DNA of 64,000 nucleotides from the NCBI RefSeq assembly GCF_003996965.1, contig NZ_QWDM01000003.1, positions 124,001 through 188,000 of the forward strand. Direction: 5' to 3'. This document shows, one piece after another, positions 27,866-36,407 of this stretch (the first letter of the stretch is position 1; the number at the start of each line of letters is the position of its first letter). The notes beneath the pieces were generated by a model, which saw only the letters and a program-made list of their open reading frames with translations, was not told where the DNA came from and did no database searches. The position numbers and the translations under genes were made by a program. The DNA is from Flavobacterium cupreum (GTDB lineage: Bacteria > Bacteroidota > Bacteroidia > Flavobacteriales > Flavobacteriaceae).

Positions 27866-28273
27866 ATGAAAAATGAAACCAAGGAAAATTACGGTCAGGT
27901 TGAACGTCATTTTCACCATGATGAAGATACACTTACAGATGAAAAAAGAGATTCTTCGGTAGAAAATCTATTTGATAAAGATCCTTTCAATGAAAACGAA
28001 AACGAAGCTGAAACAGAATACAAGGAAGATGATCTGCATGATATCAATCATGAAACAAATGATTATAACAGAAATGAAAACATTCCGAATGAGGAACGTG
28101 TAATTAATGAGGACGAGCATATCACGAATGATGAACCTGATAATCTGGATGAAGATTTTAACCAGAATGATATCGATCACCTTGAAAAAGACGGTGATTT
28201 GGACAATGATGATGATAGTGCAGACCTCGAGGAATCCGACGAGCATTTTCATGAAAACCATCCGAGGGAATAA
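27866..28273 (+). CDS. Highly acidic hydrophilic protein
   Basis: 135 residues, extremely rich in Asp, Glu, Asn and His, with no hydrophobic core, signal or membrane segment. It is likely intrinsically disordered. A hairpin terminator follows (28301-28337). The function is unknown, but its composition resembles hydrophilin or metal/desiccation-protective proteins. A compositionally similar protein is encoded at 63544 on the right edge. Confidence 0.7.
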   Translation: MKNETKENYGQVERHFHHDEDTLTDEKRDSSVENLFDKDPFNENENEAETEYKEDDLHDINHETNDYNRNENIPNEERVINEDEHITNDEPDNLDEDFNQNDIDHLEKDGDLDNDDDSADLEESDEHFHENHPRE

Positions 28274-28300
28274 TTTATTTCAAAAAAAAAATTGTAGCAT

Positions 28301-28337
28301 ACAGCCGTTGCGAATTGTTCGTGACGGCTGTTTTTTT
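28301..28337 (+). terminator. Rho-independent-type terminator
   Basis: An 8-bp stem with arms 28301-28308 and 28323-28330 is followed by a T-run. It ends the acidic-protein gene. Confidence 0.75.
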
Positions 28338-28379
28338 ATGCTCTGTTGTGAAATTTTATAACTGAATGTAAAAACTATA

Positions 28380-28387
28380 TAAATTTG
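28380..28387 (+). promoter_or_regulatory. Candidate TAnnTTTG -7 box
   Basis: TAAATTTG, 60 bases upstream of the ATG at 28448. It matches the Bacteroidota -7 consensus; no TTG is found at normal -33 spacing. Confidence 0.35.
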
Positions 28388-28447
28388 GAAGCAGGTATTG
28401 TTGTAATTTTAAGAAATTGATCCTAAACAAATTAAACAATAACTATC

Positions 28448-28843
28448 ATGGATATTAGTACTCAAATTATTTGGCTTTTTATTCTGGCCATTCCGATCTC
28501 CTGTATCAGCTGGTCCGTTACTCACGAAGAAATATTTCGCGAACCCAGGGAATGGTGTGTCAAAAATGCTGCAAACGGCCGCACTATTTTAATCCGAAAG
28601 GCTTTCTATCTTTTTACCTGTGAGTATTGCTTTAGTCATTATGTCACGATATTTTTCATTATTTTCTCCGATTATAAATTACTGCTGGATGACTGGCGTG
28701 GTTATATTATTGCGGGATTTTCTCTGGTTTTTGTGGCTAATATTTATATGAGTTTGTTTGGGTTGCTGAGACAGGCTATTAAAAAGGAAAAAGTAGAAAT
28801 CAGAAAAATTGAAACCGAGGAAGAACATATTTCCAATTCCTAA
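28448..28843 (+). CDS. Small inner-membrane protein, unknown function
   Basis: 131 residues with hydrophobic segments at about 7-24, 64-79 and 88-113 and a charged C-terminal tail. A CEYCFSHYV motif in the middle offers a Cys/Cys/His pair that could bind a metal or heme-like ligand. WSVTHEEIFREPREWC in the first loop is characteristic but I cannot name the family. Monocistronic among stress-type genes. Confidence 0.75.
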   Translation: MDISTQIIWLFILAIPISCISWSVTHEEIFREPREWCVKNAANGRTILIRKAFYLFTCEYCFSHYVTIFFIIFSDYKLLLDDWRGYIIAGFSLVFVANIYMSLFGLLRQAIKKEKVEIRKIETEEEHISNS

Positions 28844-28914
28844 TTTTCTGCAAACATGGGAATTCTATAACAAATCTGGAAAATTACATAAAAACAAAAT
28901 ATACCTTCTAGTTT

Positions 28915-29055
28915 TTTACCGCAAAGAACGCAAAATTTTTATCTGAGAGTACCTTAGAAAAATCCAAAGTTAGCAAAGCTTTATAATAATTTAGCTTTGC
29001 GAACTTTGCCTTTTATAAAAGCTAAGAGGAAAAAACCAGCGTTCTTTGCGGTTTT
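28915..29055. repeat. Nested inverted repeat
   Basis: An outer arm ACCGCAAAGAACG (28918-28930) pairs with CGTTCTTTGCGGT (29040-29052). Inside, AAAGTTAGCAAAGC (from 28965) pairs with GCTTTGCGAACTTT (to 29007). This is another member of the dispersed GCAAAG palindromes, in a gene-free gap of 285 bp between convergent genes. Confidence 0.7.
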
Positions 29056-29092
29056 TTTATGCTCCAGACTTTCCCTAATCAAAATGTATTAA

Positions 29093-29125
29093 AAAAACCG
29101 CTAACCTAAAGAGCTACCGGTTTTA
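29093..29125 (-). terminator. Short hairpin after the receiver-like gene
   Basis: AAAACCG and CGGTTTT arms surround a 19-base loop, immediately downstream of the - strand gene 29129-29593. On the - strand the hairpin continues into a T-run. Confidence 0.45.
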
Positions 29126-29128
29126 TCA

Positions 29129-29593
29129 CTAATTCAAATTATTTTTGATGTTTTTTCGTCGTAAAGGATCACTTTTATAATCTTCTATAGATTTGATTTT
29201 AGACCAATACTCCAAAATGTTTTTAATACTGTACTTGAACTTTTCGTAATCGTACGGTTTGATAACATAACTTTGTGGCGGAACGGAATAAAGATCTATC
29301 ACAAAGCACTGTGTAAAGGATGTTGTAAAAAACAAACAGGGACAGTTCAATTCTATACTAAGATTTTCATACGTGATATGTATGAGTTTTTCATCGTCTG
29401 TATTAAGTAAAACTATATCTGAAAATATTAAAAACGCTTCAATTTTTCTTGAAGTCAGGTAATGATATGCATTACTGGCTGAGTTAAAATACAGAACTTC
29501 ATTCGAAAATTCCAATTCAGAGAAAATCTCCATAAATAATTTACGATCTCCCTGATTATTCTCTATAAGCACAATAGGTCCATTTATATTCAT
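29129..29593 (-). CDS. Stand-alone receiver-domain-like protein
   Basis: 154 residues resembling a CheY-type receiver: PIVLIENNQGDRKLF (acidic pocket, here ENN instead of DD/ED), LIFSDIVLLN at the phosphoacceptor strand and VIKPYDYEKF with the conserved Lys-Pro. The acidic pocket is depleted and the phosphoacceptor loop lacks the usual DxxMP. It is therefore either a divergent or a phosphorylation-independent receiver. No output domain. Related to the cytosolic receivers Bacteroidota pair with hybrid kinases. Confidence 0.7.
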   Translation of the reverse strand: MNINGPIVLIENNQGDRKLFMEIFSELEFSNEVLYFNSASNAYHYLTSRKIEAFLIFSDIVLLNTDDEKLIHITYENLSIELNCPCLFFTTSFTQCFVIDLYSVPPQSYVIKPYDYEKFKYSIKNILEYWSKIKSIEDYKSDPLRRKNIKNNLN

Positions 29594-29899
29594 AATAGTC
29601 TGCTTTTAGGTTATAAATAAGAGCATCGAACGTCAATATTGCCTACTATTAATTTGTGAAGCAATAGTATAAAACAAAGATTCTAAATTTTTAGAAATAT
29701 TTTTTTACAATATCTTTTTGCAAAATTATATAATTATCATTCTGACATTTTCGTGTGAATTTTCAGCTATTAATTTAAGAAAAGATCAGATTCGCTGAAA
29801 ATTATATAATCACTAAGGTTAATTGTATAATGAAAAATGGCGTTATGGCCTTACTTTTGATAGTTGAAATAATGGATACCAATTATAAATTTAATAGTC
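29594..29899. other. Intergenic region with -7-like box
   Basis: AT-rich divergent gap. TACTTTTG at 29852-29859, 40 bases before the ATG at 29900, matches TAnnTTTG; a TTG at 29823-29825 is spaced rather far. No gene seen. Confidence 0.35.
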
Positions 29900-30112
29900 A
29901 TGACAGAAAAGAATTACGATCCTGACAATGACCACTGTCCGGAAAAAGACACGGTAGAAAATCTTCACCAATTACAGGGAAGTAACAATAAATCCGGGAC
30001 CATCGAAGAATTTACAGCCGATGATGCAAATCATTATTCTTCCGATAAAGTCAAGGACCTGAAACAGAACTCCGATGCTGAAAATAGTATTGCAAAAAAG
30101 AAAACGAACTGA
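29900..30112 (+). CDS. Small hydrophilic protein
   Basis: 70 residues, rich in Asp, Asn, Lys and Ser, with no hydrophobic segment; likely disordered. In composition it resembles the acidic proteins at 27866 and 63544. The function is unknown. It has its own -7-like box and lies 99 bases before a small membrane protein gene, so it may be co-transcribed with it. Confidence 0.55.
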   Translation: MTEKNYDPDNDHCPEKDTVENLHQLQGSNNKSGTIEEFTADDANHYSSDKVKDLKQNSDAENSIAKKKTN

Positions 30113-30211
30113 AAAGAAGAGTAAATAACAATAATCATTACACTTTTACAGTTTAAAATTGAATCTGAATTGTTTTCAGATTTTATAAATGTTTAATTAA
30201 AAATTGAAAAT

Positions 30212-30487
30212 ATGTCAAATTTCATTAATCCATTATTAGTTGGAACTACAGCGCATTTAGAACAAAATACCTCCAAAATTTCTGCCAAACAATTGGTTTT
30301 GGCCGGAGTGGGTTCCCTTATCATCGGTGCTGCCCTGAAAAAAACCGGACATGCCCAAACTGGTGCCTTTGTAGCTGGTCTTGCCATTCCCCTGCTGACC
30401 TCAGCTGTCTATAAAAAAATAAAGTCCAAAAAACTGGAAAACGTAAATAAAAGTACAGACATTACCGGAAATTATTATGAGCATTAA
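30212..30487 (+). CDS. Small membrane protein
   Basis: 91 residues with two hydrophobic helices (about 27-43 and 49-67) separated by a KKTGHAQTG turn and a lysine-rich tail. Gly/Ala-rich helices resemble stress-induced small membrane proteins, but no family is certain. A strong terminator follows. Confidence 0.7.
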   Translation: MSNFINPLLVGTTAHLEQNTSKISAKQLVLAGVGSLIIGAALKKTGHAQTGAFVAGLAIPLLTSAVYKKIKSKKLENVNKSTDITGNYYEH

Positions 30488-30492
30488 ATAAT

Positions 30493-30523
30493 AAAGCACT
30501 TCTAAACGAAGTGCTTTTTTTTT
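30493..30523 (+). terminator. Rho-independent-type terminator
   Basis: A perfect 10-bp stem (30493-30502 with 30508-30517), a 5-base loop and nine or more T. Confidence 0.85.
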
Positions 30524-30555
30524 GCTTTATTGTGAACAAACCAGTTAGAAAGAAA

Positions 30556-30924
30556 CTAGTTAATATTTCCTTCCACCCAATTTAAGGCTTTATTAAAAGC
30601 TTCCTTTTTAAAACCACGGAATTCTCCCGGAACGATATAGCTAAAGCCATTGGTAAAAGAAATAATTTCCTCCGAGTCTGAAACAATGGCTGCCCTGTTC
30701 CATTTTCCTAAATGTTTGATGCCAAGCATGGCATCCTGAAGCCAGGCTCCCGCTGTAAAATTTTGTATATCAGTATCCAAAACCAGTAAAAAATTAATTT
30801 CATTCGTATTATTTATTAATTTTTCAACGGCAGGAACAACTATGCTTTGAAAATCTTCTTTGGTCACTTCCGCTAATGCACGAAAAGCAACGATATTATC
30901 TGTGGTATCAATTTGATGTATCAT
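30556..30924 (-). CDS. SpoIIAA-like (STAS-fold) protein
   Basis: 122 residues matching the SpoIIAA-like family: NIVAFRALAEVTKEDFQSIVVPAVEKLI, then FLLVLDTDIQNFTAGAWLQDAMLGIKH and KWNRAAIVSDSEEI, with the closing FKKEAFNKALNWV. Members are small cytosolic STAS-like or lipid-binding domains often induced by stress. No partner kinase or phosphatase is adjacent. Confidence 0.8.
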   Translation of the reverse strand: MIHQIDTTDNIVAFRALAEVTKEDFQSIVVPAVEKLINNTNEINFLLVLDTDIQNFTAGAWLQDAMLGIKHLGKWNRAAIVSDSEEIISFTNGFSYIVPGEFRGFKKEAFNKALNWVEGNIN

Positions 30925-31182
30925 TTTTCCATTCAGTTAAAATTAGTAATGTGGATGCTTTCATTTTTTTGATATATAAGCTTGGTAAATAGCTGTTATA
31001 CCGCTATCAAAAGTAATCCGAATCGCTGTTTTCCCCTTATATGATCTCGTTATAATTTTACAAAATCACTATTTATCAACAACTTAAAGATTTTATAGCG
31101 TTACTTTTTGATTTTTTAAGATCAACTGTTTTTTCAAAAATCAGATACTTTAGATAAATTAATAACTCAAAAATGATGGATC

Positions 31183-32031
31183 ATGGAAAAGAAGCCAAAA
31201 AAATTTCCCGAGCAAAAGCAAGAGCTTCCCGGCAATGAACATAAAATGAATCCGCAACCTGAAATCATTCGGGAGAATTACACAGGAAGTGGAAAGCTAC
31301 AAGGAAAAACTGCCTTTATAACAGGCGGCGACAGCGGTATTGGCCGAAGTGTTGCCGTGCATTTTGCGCGTGAAGGTGCCAATATTGCCATTGTATACCT
31401 GAAAGAAGATAAAGATGCCCTTGAAACCAAAGCGCTGGTTGAAAAAGAAGGCCAGCAATGTCTGCTCATCAGTGGTGATTTAAAAGATGAGAAGTTCTGC
31501 AAATCGGCCATTAAGAAATGTCAGACACTGTTTAAAAAAATCAATATCATTGTCAACAATGCCGCGATACAATTTCCGCAGACCGAACTGGAAAAAATTA
31601 CGCCCGCCCAGCTTCAGAAAACATTCGAGACTAATATTTATCCGTATTTCTATATCACAAAGGCAGCTTTGCCTTTCTTAAAAGAAGGAGATACGATTAT
31701 CAATACCAGTTCTGTGACCGCTTATCGCGGTAGTGAACATCTGGTGGATTATGCGAGTACAAAAGGTGCCATAGTAAGTTTTACAAGATCGCTTTCGACT
31801 ATGCTGGCTCCTAAAAAAATACGCGTTAACGGAGTAGCTCCGGGACCTATCTGGACACCTCTTATCGTAGCCAGTTTCGATAAACTTTCCGATTTCGGAA
31901 AAGACAATCCGATGGGAAGGGCCGGACAGCCTTCTGAGGTGGCACCTGCCTATGTTTTTCTGGCCTGCGAAGACAGCAGTTATATTACGGGGCAGTTTAT
32001 TCATATTAATGGCGGGGAGATTGTGGGGTAA
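31183..32031 (+). CDS. Short-chain dehydrogenase/reductase, YdaD/YhxC-like
   Basis: 282 residues. An N-terminal extension of about 40 hydrophilic residues (KKPKKFPEQKQELPGNEH) is typical of the general-stress SDR group. The classical SDR fold follows with the TGGDSGIG cofactor motif, NNAA, the SS...YASTK catalytic Ser-Tyr-Lys and PGPIWTPL. It probably reduces aldehydes or ketones with NAD(P)H in stressed cells. Start ATG at 31183; TACTTTAG at about 31148 is one base off a -7 box. Confidence 0.9.
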   Translation: MEKKPKKFPEQKQELPGNEHKMNPQPEIIRENYTGSGKLQGKTAFITGGDSGIGRSVAVHFAREGANIAIVYLKEDKDALETKALVEKEGQQCLLISGDLKDEKFCKSAIKKCQTLFKKINIIVNNAAIQFPQTELEKITPAQLQKTFETNIYPYFYITKAALPFLKEGDTIINTSSVTAYRGSEHLVDYASTKGAIVSFTRSLSTMLAPKKIRVNGVAPGPIWTPLIVASFDKLSDFGKDNPMGRAGQPSEVAPAYVFLACEDSSYITGQFIHINGGEIVG

Positions 32032-32085
32032 AAAGGTTTGCCACGAATTTCACGAATTAGCACGAATTTTTTAAATAAGTGGGTA

Positions 32086-32162
32086 AAAAAGCGGATATAC
32101 TGTTTGGTATATGCGCTTTTCTTTTATTTTGAACTGCATGGTTTTTTGTATTTTTTAAGTTT
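32086..32162 (-). pseudogene. Duplicated 3' end and terminator of the 32359 gene
   Basis: Bases 32086-32120 form an imperfect copy of the hairpin at 32321-32360. The adjoining 32121-32162 on the - strand encodes ...KKYKKPCSSK and a stop, the same C-terminus as the gene at 32359-33306. This is a remnant of a tandem paralogue or partial duplication, with the rest of the reading frame missing. Confidence 0.65.
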
Positions 32163-32276
32163 GTGATGACAGCAGTACATAAAGGGGCAACTTATTCCTG
32201 TAAACGATGGTGAATTGTGGGATAGCATCTCATTCTATCTATAAACAATTTAAAATATAACATTACGCATGGCGAC

Positions 32277-32309
32277 AAACCCGACAGGGTTTAAAAACCT
32301 GTCGGGTTT
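32277..32309. repeat. Palindrome with CCCGACAGG arms
   Basis: AAACCCGACAGGTTTT-type arms around a 4-base A loop form a near-perfect hairpin. It is a common dispersed intergenic palindrome in flavobacteria and here sits in a 327-bp gene-free gap. Confidence 0.65.
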
Positions 32310-32320
32310 AGATTGGCGAA

Positions 32321-32360
32321 AAAAAAAGCGGATATACTGTTTGGTATATCCGCTTTTTTT
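32321..32360 (-). terminator. Bidirectional terminator
   Basis: A 17-bp stem (32321-32337 with 32344-32360) with A/T tails on both sides. It is immediately downstream of, and overlaps by two bases, the - strand gene 32359-33306. Confidence 0.8.
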
Positions 32361-33306
32361 ATTTTGAGCTGCATGGTTTTTTGTATTTGTTAAAAATGTA
32401 TTGCGTAACAGGTCTTAACGCTTTCTCATTTTCAGGATGTATACCGTGCGTATTAAAAAAATCCGCTGCATCGCCTGTTTTAGCGTACCAGATAATTGGT
32501 TTTCCATTTTTAAAACAGGTAGTCGTATCACATACTGTAACTTTTTTTAGTTCAAACTTAATCTCATCAAATGGTTCAATTGTAAATGGTATTAATCCGT
32601 TTGCGCTTAAATCACAATCTACTTTTTCATAGTGATCATTTGACCATTGCATACATTGTTTCTTTGGAAAAGCATAACGGCTTATGATAAATCCGAGGCC
32701 AAAAACAATAAAAACTCCTAGTATAATAAACTTTACTTTCTTTTTGAAGTTGTCTGAAATTTTTGGTTTGAAATTTTGGATAAAATTAAATCGTTTTTGA
32801 GCTATCAGCGAACCTTCAAATTTATCTTCTTCCTCAACTTTTTCATTCTCATTCTTTTCCTCTTTTCCTTCATCATTTTCCAAAGTTGCAAATGCCAAAG
32901 GAATTTTAGGGGCAGTAACTGGATTTCCTACCTTAACTATACCCATTTCTCTGTATTTCTTAAAAGGCCGAGGCTGAAAATCTACTAAAACGGCTGCCAA
33001 TTCTACGGCAAATTGATTGGCAGGATCTTTTGCCCCTCTTAAAAAACTCCCAATTGGCCTAAACTTATCTGTTTGTTCCCTAAAATGATTCCTCTTTTCG
33101 GGATTAAAGTCAAACTCAAAGAAAGAAGAGAAGGTACTTAAATCATCCGCATTACTATTTGACTTAAATCTCTCCCAACATAAATTTCTAAGATTGGCTT
33201 GTGAGGGAGGCGTTAAAAAATTAAAATAGACACCTTCTTTTTCAATCTCAAATTTTGCTCTCACAGCATTTTTATAATCTTCAAAAGTAATTTTTTGCAT
33301 AAGCAT
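32359..33306 (-). CDS. Single-pass membrane protein, unknown function
   Basis: 315 residues; the Met at 33300 is an alternative start and a TGA directly precedes the first ATG. A cytoplasmic N-terminal domain (about 1-140, FRPIGSFLRGAKDPANQFAV) is followed by a charged Glu/Lys linker (about 145-170), one transmembrane segment (about 191-210) and an extracytoplasmic Cys-containing domain (CMQWSNDHYEKVDCD, VCDTTTCF, PCSSK) that may form disulfides. No known family. A fragment of its 3' end is duplicated downstream and a phased repeat lies at its start. Confidence 0.7.
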   Translation of the reverse strand: MLMQKITFEDYKNAVRAKFEIEKEGVYFNFLTPPSQANLRNLCWERFKSNSNADDLSTFSSFFEFDFNPEKRNHFREQTDKFRPIGSFLRGAKDPANQFAVELAAVLVDFQPRPFKKYREMGIVKVGNPVTAPKIPLAFATLENDEGKEEKNENEKVEEEDKFEGSLIAQKRFNFIQNFKPKISDNFKKKVKFIILGVFIVFGLGFIISRYAFPKKQCMQWSNDHYEKVDCDLSANGLIPFTIEPFDEIKFELKKVTVCDTTTCFKNGKPIIWYAKTGDAADFFNTHGIHPENEKALRPVTQYIFNKYKKPCSSK

Positions 33307-33307
33307 T

Positions 33308-33362
33308 CAGGATTTTTTAGGAATTCTCAGGAACAAGCAGGAAACTCAGGAAACAGCAGGAA
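33308..33362. repeat. Helically phased YAGGAA repeats
   Basis: Six YAGGA(A) units start at 33308, 33318, 33328, 33338, 33347 and 33357, thus every 9-10 bases, one DNA turn. They lie immediately upstream of the - strand gene start, so they could be a regulator-binding array or part of its 5' leader. The remaining gap up to 33633 shows no gene. Confidence 0.6.
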
Positions 33363-33633
33363 TTCCGGGAATTCCTTGTCAATGCAGGCTTGTAAGCGTC
33401 GCATCTTTGCCATATCAAATTAGTTAACGTTTTGATCTGCAGGTCAAAAACAAATGTACAAAACTAGTTCAATTAAAAAGTGCGGAAAACCGTAAGACGG
33501 AGTTTATCCCGGGAAGTATAGATGAAAATCTTATAGTTCTACGCACTTCACTTCCCAACCTCTTAGGTATTGTTTACAAGCTCCGGACAGAATCCGGACG
33601 GCCATACCTATGTCAATTTTAAATTCTTTCAAG

Positions 33634-33813
33634 ATGAAAAAATTAATCATAGTGGGAACATTCGCACTTTTTACAGCTACATTATTTTCCTGCACAGCAG
33701 ACGAATTAGATACTCCGGTGAAAAAAGAAACTCTAAAGAAAATTGATCCGGTACCTTCTTACGCCGACGGACCTGGTGACCAGCCGGTAATTGTTTTACC
33801 ACCGCCAAAATAA
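33634..33813 (+). CDS. Small secreted lipoprotein-like peptide
   Basis: 59 residues from the Met at 33634; the first in-frame ATG at 33610 would add eight residues ahead of the signal peptide. The signal peptide IIVGTFALFTATLFSC ends in a lipobox-like FSC. The mature part is only about 40 residues and ends in a Pro/Gly-rich tail (DGPGDQPVIVLPPPK). It lies 59 bases before a TPR kinase/regulator pair. It may be a signal, a reporter of envelope export, or simply a small surface lipoprotein. Confidence 0.6.
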   Translation: MKKLIIVGTFALFTATLFSCTADELDTPVKKETLKKIDPVPSYADGPGDQPVIVLPPPK

Positions 33814-33872
33814 TATTTTATTTTAGGTACTATTTTTAGTATTAATTAGTAATTTCGGGGAAAGTAACTATC

Positions 33873-35579
33873 ATGCTACGGTCCCCGATTTTGTATTTAT
33901 TTCTTTTTCTCTTTTTGCTTTCCTGCAAGGAGCATACCACTACACCGGTTGATCCTACCCTCTTTACCAAAGAAGCCAAAATACTTCAGGAGAAGGGCTT
34001 TTCCAATTTACAAAAAAGCAACTTTAACAGTGCCTTCTATTACTTTAATAAATCAAAAATAACATTTGAGACCTATAAGGACAGCACCAATATTGTCTAC
34101 AATTTGATGCAGATGGCTTATATACAGCAAATAAATGGCGATTATTATGGCAGCAAGGAAACCTTAACCGAATCCCTTCCCTACCTTAAAAATGACAATA
34201 ATTACGCAGTAGCGATCAATAACTTTTTCGGAATTGCCGATAAGGAACTTTCCTTATACGATGATGCGATTCTTTATTATAAAAAAGCCATTAAAGATTC
34301 AAAAGACACACTATCCAAACAAGCGCCTTTAAATAACATTGCCGTTGTTTATATCAAACAAAAAAAATATCCTGAAGCGATAGCTATTTTAGAATCTATA
34401 GTGAAGAGCAATATTTTAAGCGATAAAATAACAGATAAAAGGTCGCCTGAAGTCCACAAAAGCAAAGCCAGAGTGCTGGATAATCTGGGTTTCGCTTATT
34501 TTAAAAATGGAATGTACGACAAAGGGCTTGAATTTATGAAGGAGAGCCTTGCCTTAAGAAAACAGATTGATGATCCGTACGGAAGCATTGAAAGCTACCT
34601 GCATTTAGCCGAATATTATTCCGGAACTGATCGTAATAAATCGAATCAAAATGCGCAGACGGCCTATGAACTCGCTACGAAATTCAATAGTGTTGATGAG
34701 CGGCTGAAAGCATTGTCTTTTTTAATTTCCAATGGTTCGGGTACGCAGTATGCCCAGAAATATATTGTGATTAACGACAGTATTATCAAAATCAGGAACA
34801 ATTTCAAAAACAAATTTGCCAAGATTAAATACGATTCCAAAAAAGAAAAAGAGGAGAACCAGAAACTGAAGTTAGAGCGGGTTGAAAACTTATTATCGCT
34901 GCAGGAAGTAAAATACCAGCGCATCTTTTTTATAATTGGTATTGCAGCGCTTTTCTTTTTTATCCTTTACCTGAGAAAGCGAAGTCGAATTGAAAAAATA
35001 AAAACAGCCTACGACACCGAAACCAGAATTGCCAAAGACATTCATGATGAACTGGCGAATGATGTTTTTAACGCAATGACTTTTACGCAGACACAATCCT
35101 TAGATACCGAAAGTAAAGAAACCCTGATTCAGAAACTGGATCATATTTATGCACGGGTGCGCCGAATTTCGAGGGAAAACAATACCATTGATACAAAACT
35201 TAATTATGCTGCCAACTTAAAGGAAATGCTTTCTACCTATAACAGTCCGGGTACCAACATAATTATTACGAGCATCGAAAATGTCAATTGGGAAACTGTT
35301 GACGACTTAAAAAAGGTAGCCGTTTACAGGGTTTTACAGGAATTAATGGTCAATATGAAAAAACACAGCGGCGCTTCTGTGGTGGTGGTAAAGTTTGCCA
35401 CTGAAGAAAATTCTATCCTGATTAATTATACCGATAACGGACAAGGAACCGATAAAAATAAAATTATTAAAAATGGGCTCCAAAATATGGAAAACCGTAT
35501 TCTGGCCATAAAAGGATCTATTATTTTTGAAACAGAACCCGGAAAAGGTTTTAAAGTAAAAATAACTATGCCTAAATAA
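33873..35579 (+). CDS. TPR sensor histidine kinase, lipoprotein-type start
   Basis: 568 residues. The signal sequence ends at LLSCKE, a lipobox, although a later transmembrane helix (about 350-367) anchors the protein anyway. The periplasmic part is a TPR array (about 30-280), then a coiled coil. The cytoplasmic part has the IAKDIHDELANDVF box with His391, and an HATPase with N-box VLQELMVNMKKHSG and YTDNGQGTD. It is similar in layout to the kinase at 17896. The partner regulator begins 6 bases downstream, so they form an operon, possibly including the small peptide gene upstream. Confidence 0.9.
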   Translation: MLRSPILYLFLFLFLLSCKEHTTTPVDPTLFTKEAKILQEKGFSNLQKSNFNSAFYYFNKSKITFETYKDSTNIVYNLMQMAYIQQINGDYYGSKETLTESLPYLKNDNNYAVAINNFFGIADKELSLYDDAILYYKKAIKDSKDTLSKQAPLNNIAVVYIKQKKYPEAIAILESIVKSNILSDKITDKRSPEVHKSKARVLDNLGFAYFKNGMYDKGLEFMKESLALRKQIDDPYGSIESYLHLAEYYSGTDRNKSNQNAQTAYELATKFNSVDERLKALSFLISNGSGTQYAQKYIVINDSIIKIRNNFKNKFAKIKYDSKKEKEENQKLKLERVENLLSLQEVKYQRIFFIIGIAALFFFILYLRKRSRIEKIKTAYDTETRIAKDIHDELANDVFNAMTFTQTQSLDTESKETLIQKLDHIYARVRRISRENNTIDTKLNYAANLKEMLSTYNSPGTNIIITSIENVNWETVDDLKKVAVYRVLQELMVNMKKHSGASVVVVKFATEENSILINYTDNGQGTDKNKIIKNGLQNMENRILAIKGSIIFETEPGKGFKVKITMPK

Positions 35580-35585
35580 CTCTAT

Positions 35586-36254
35586 ATGTTTAAAAAAGTA
35601 ATTGTAGCCGAAGACGTTGATGCCATCAGTTTAGGAATTGAACAAGTCTTGAAAGAATTAAATATTGTAAACTTTCAACATTCAAAATATTGTGATGAAG
35701 CATTTCTGAAAATGCGCGCCGCCATTAATCAAAATGAACCATATGATTTACTGATTAGTGATTTGTCTTTCAAAACAGGACATCGCGAAGTAAAGATTAA
35801 AGACGGTGACGAACTAATTCAGAAAGTGCGCGATTTACAGCCTGATATTAAAATTATCGCTTTTTCGGTCGAAGATAAAAGTTATCGCATTAAATCCCTT
35901 TTCGACAATTCGGGGATTGATGCGTTTGTGCTAAAAAGCATGAACAGTATTGAGGAACTAAAAAAAGCCATTCATATAGTCTCCACTTCAGATCAGACCT
36001 TTATTTCTCCTGAAGTCGCTTCGGCCTTGCAGGAAAAAAATAATTTCGAAATGGACGATGTTGATATTCAAATTTTAAAACACCTGGCTTCGGGTACTTC
36101 ACAAGATGAAATTATAGAAATTTTTAAAAGCCTGGAAGTGAAGCCTAACAGCAAAAGTGCTATCGAAAAAAGGCTTTCAAAGCTCAAAGACTTTTTTAAA
36201 GCAAATAATACCATTCATCTGGTTTCGATTACGAAAGATATGGGGATTATTTAG
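35586..36254 (+). CDS. Response regulator with divergent LuxR-like HTH
   Basis: 222 residues. The receiver domain has the ED pair in VIVAEDVDAIS, phosphoacceptor Asp59 (LLISDLSFKTG) and FVLKSMNSIEE with the conserved Lys. The C-terminal part (about 155-215) is a helix-turn-helix-like region (DVDIQILKHLASGTSQDEI, KSAIEKRLSKLKDFF) that deviates from standard LuxR sequences. It is the cognate partner of the adjacent TPR kinase. Targets unknown. Confidence 0.87.
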   Translation: MFKKVIVAEDVDAISLGIEQVLKELNIVNFQHSKYCDEAFLKMRAAINQNEPYDLLISDLSFKTGHREVKIKDGDELIQKVRDLQPDIKIIAFSVEDKSYRIKSLFDNSGIDAFVLKSMNSIEELKKAIHIVSTSDQTFISPEVASALQEKNNFEMDDVDIQILKHLASGTSQDEIIEIFKSLEVKPNSKSAIEKRLSKLKDFFKANNTIHLVSITKDMGII

Positions 36255-36284
36255 TCCCATTATTCTACTTTTATTACGTTATCA

Positions 36285-36306
36285 AGCTCCTTCGGGGGCT
36301 TTTTTT
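36285..36306 (+). terminator. Short terminator
   Basis: AGCTCC...GGGGCT stem with TTCG-type loop and a T-run, 30 bases after the regulator stop. Confidence 0.65.
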
Positions 36307-36407
36307 ATGGCCTGAATTTAAAATAATCCGGATTATGGTTTTCCGTAAAATACTGGTTTTAAATAGGTTTAAGTTTGGATTATTAAAATATAAATAAACC
36401 AAAAATC

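Noticed and set aside
27968..28261. Minus-strand hydrophobic frame antisense to the acidic protein
   Set aside because: Antisense of Asp/Glu codons gives Ile/Val/Phe-rich frames automatically; it has no start context of its own.
28915..29055. Possible CRISPR-like or small RNA gene in the nested palindrome
   Set aside because: There is only one palindrome and no spaced repeats; it matches the general dispersed GCAAAG palindromes.
29129..29593. Assignment as a normal phosphorylated CheY
   Set aside because: The acidic pocket (ENN) and the loop after the putative Asp deviate from the consensus, so only receiver-like is claimed.
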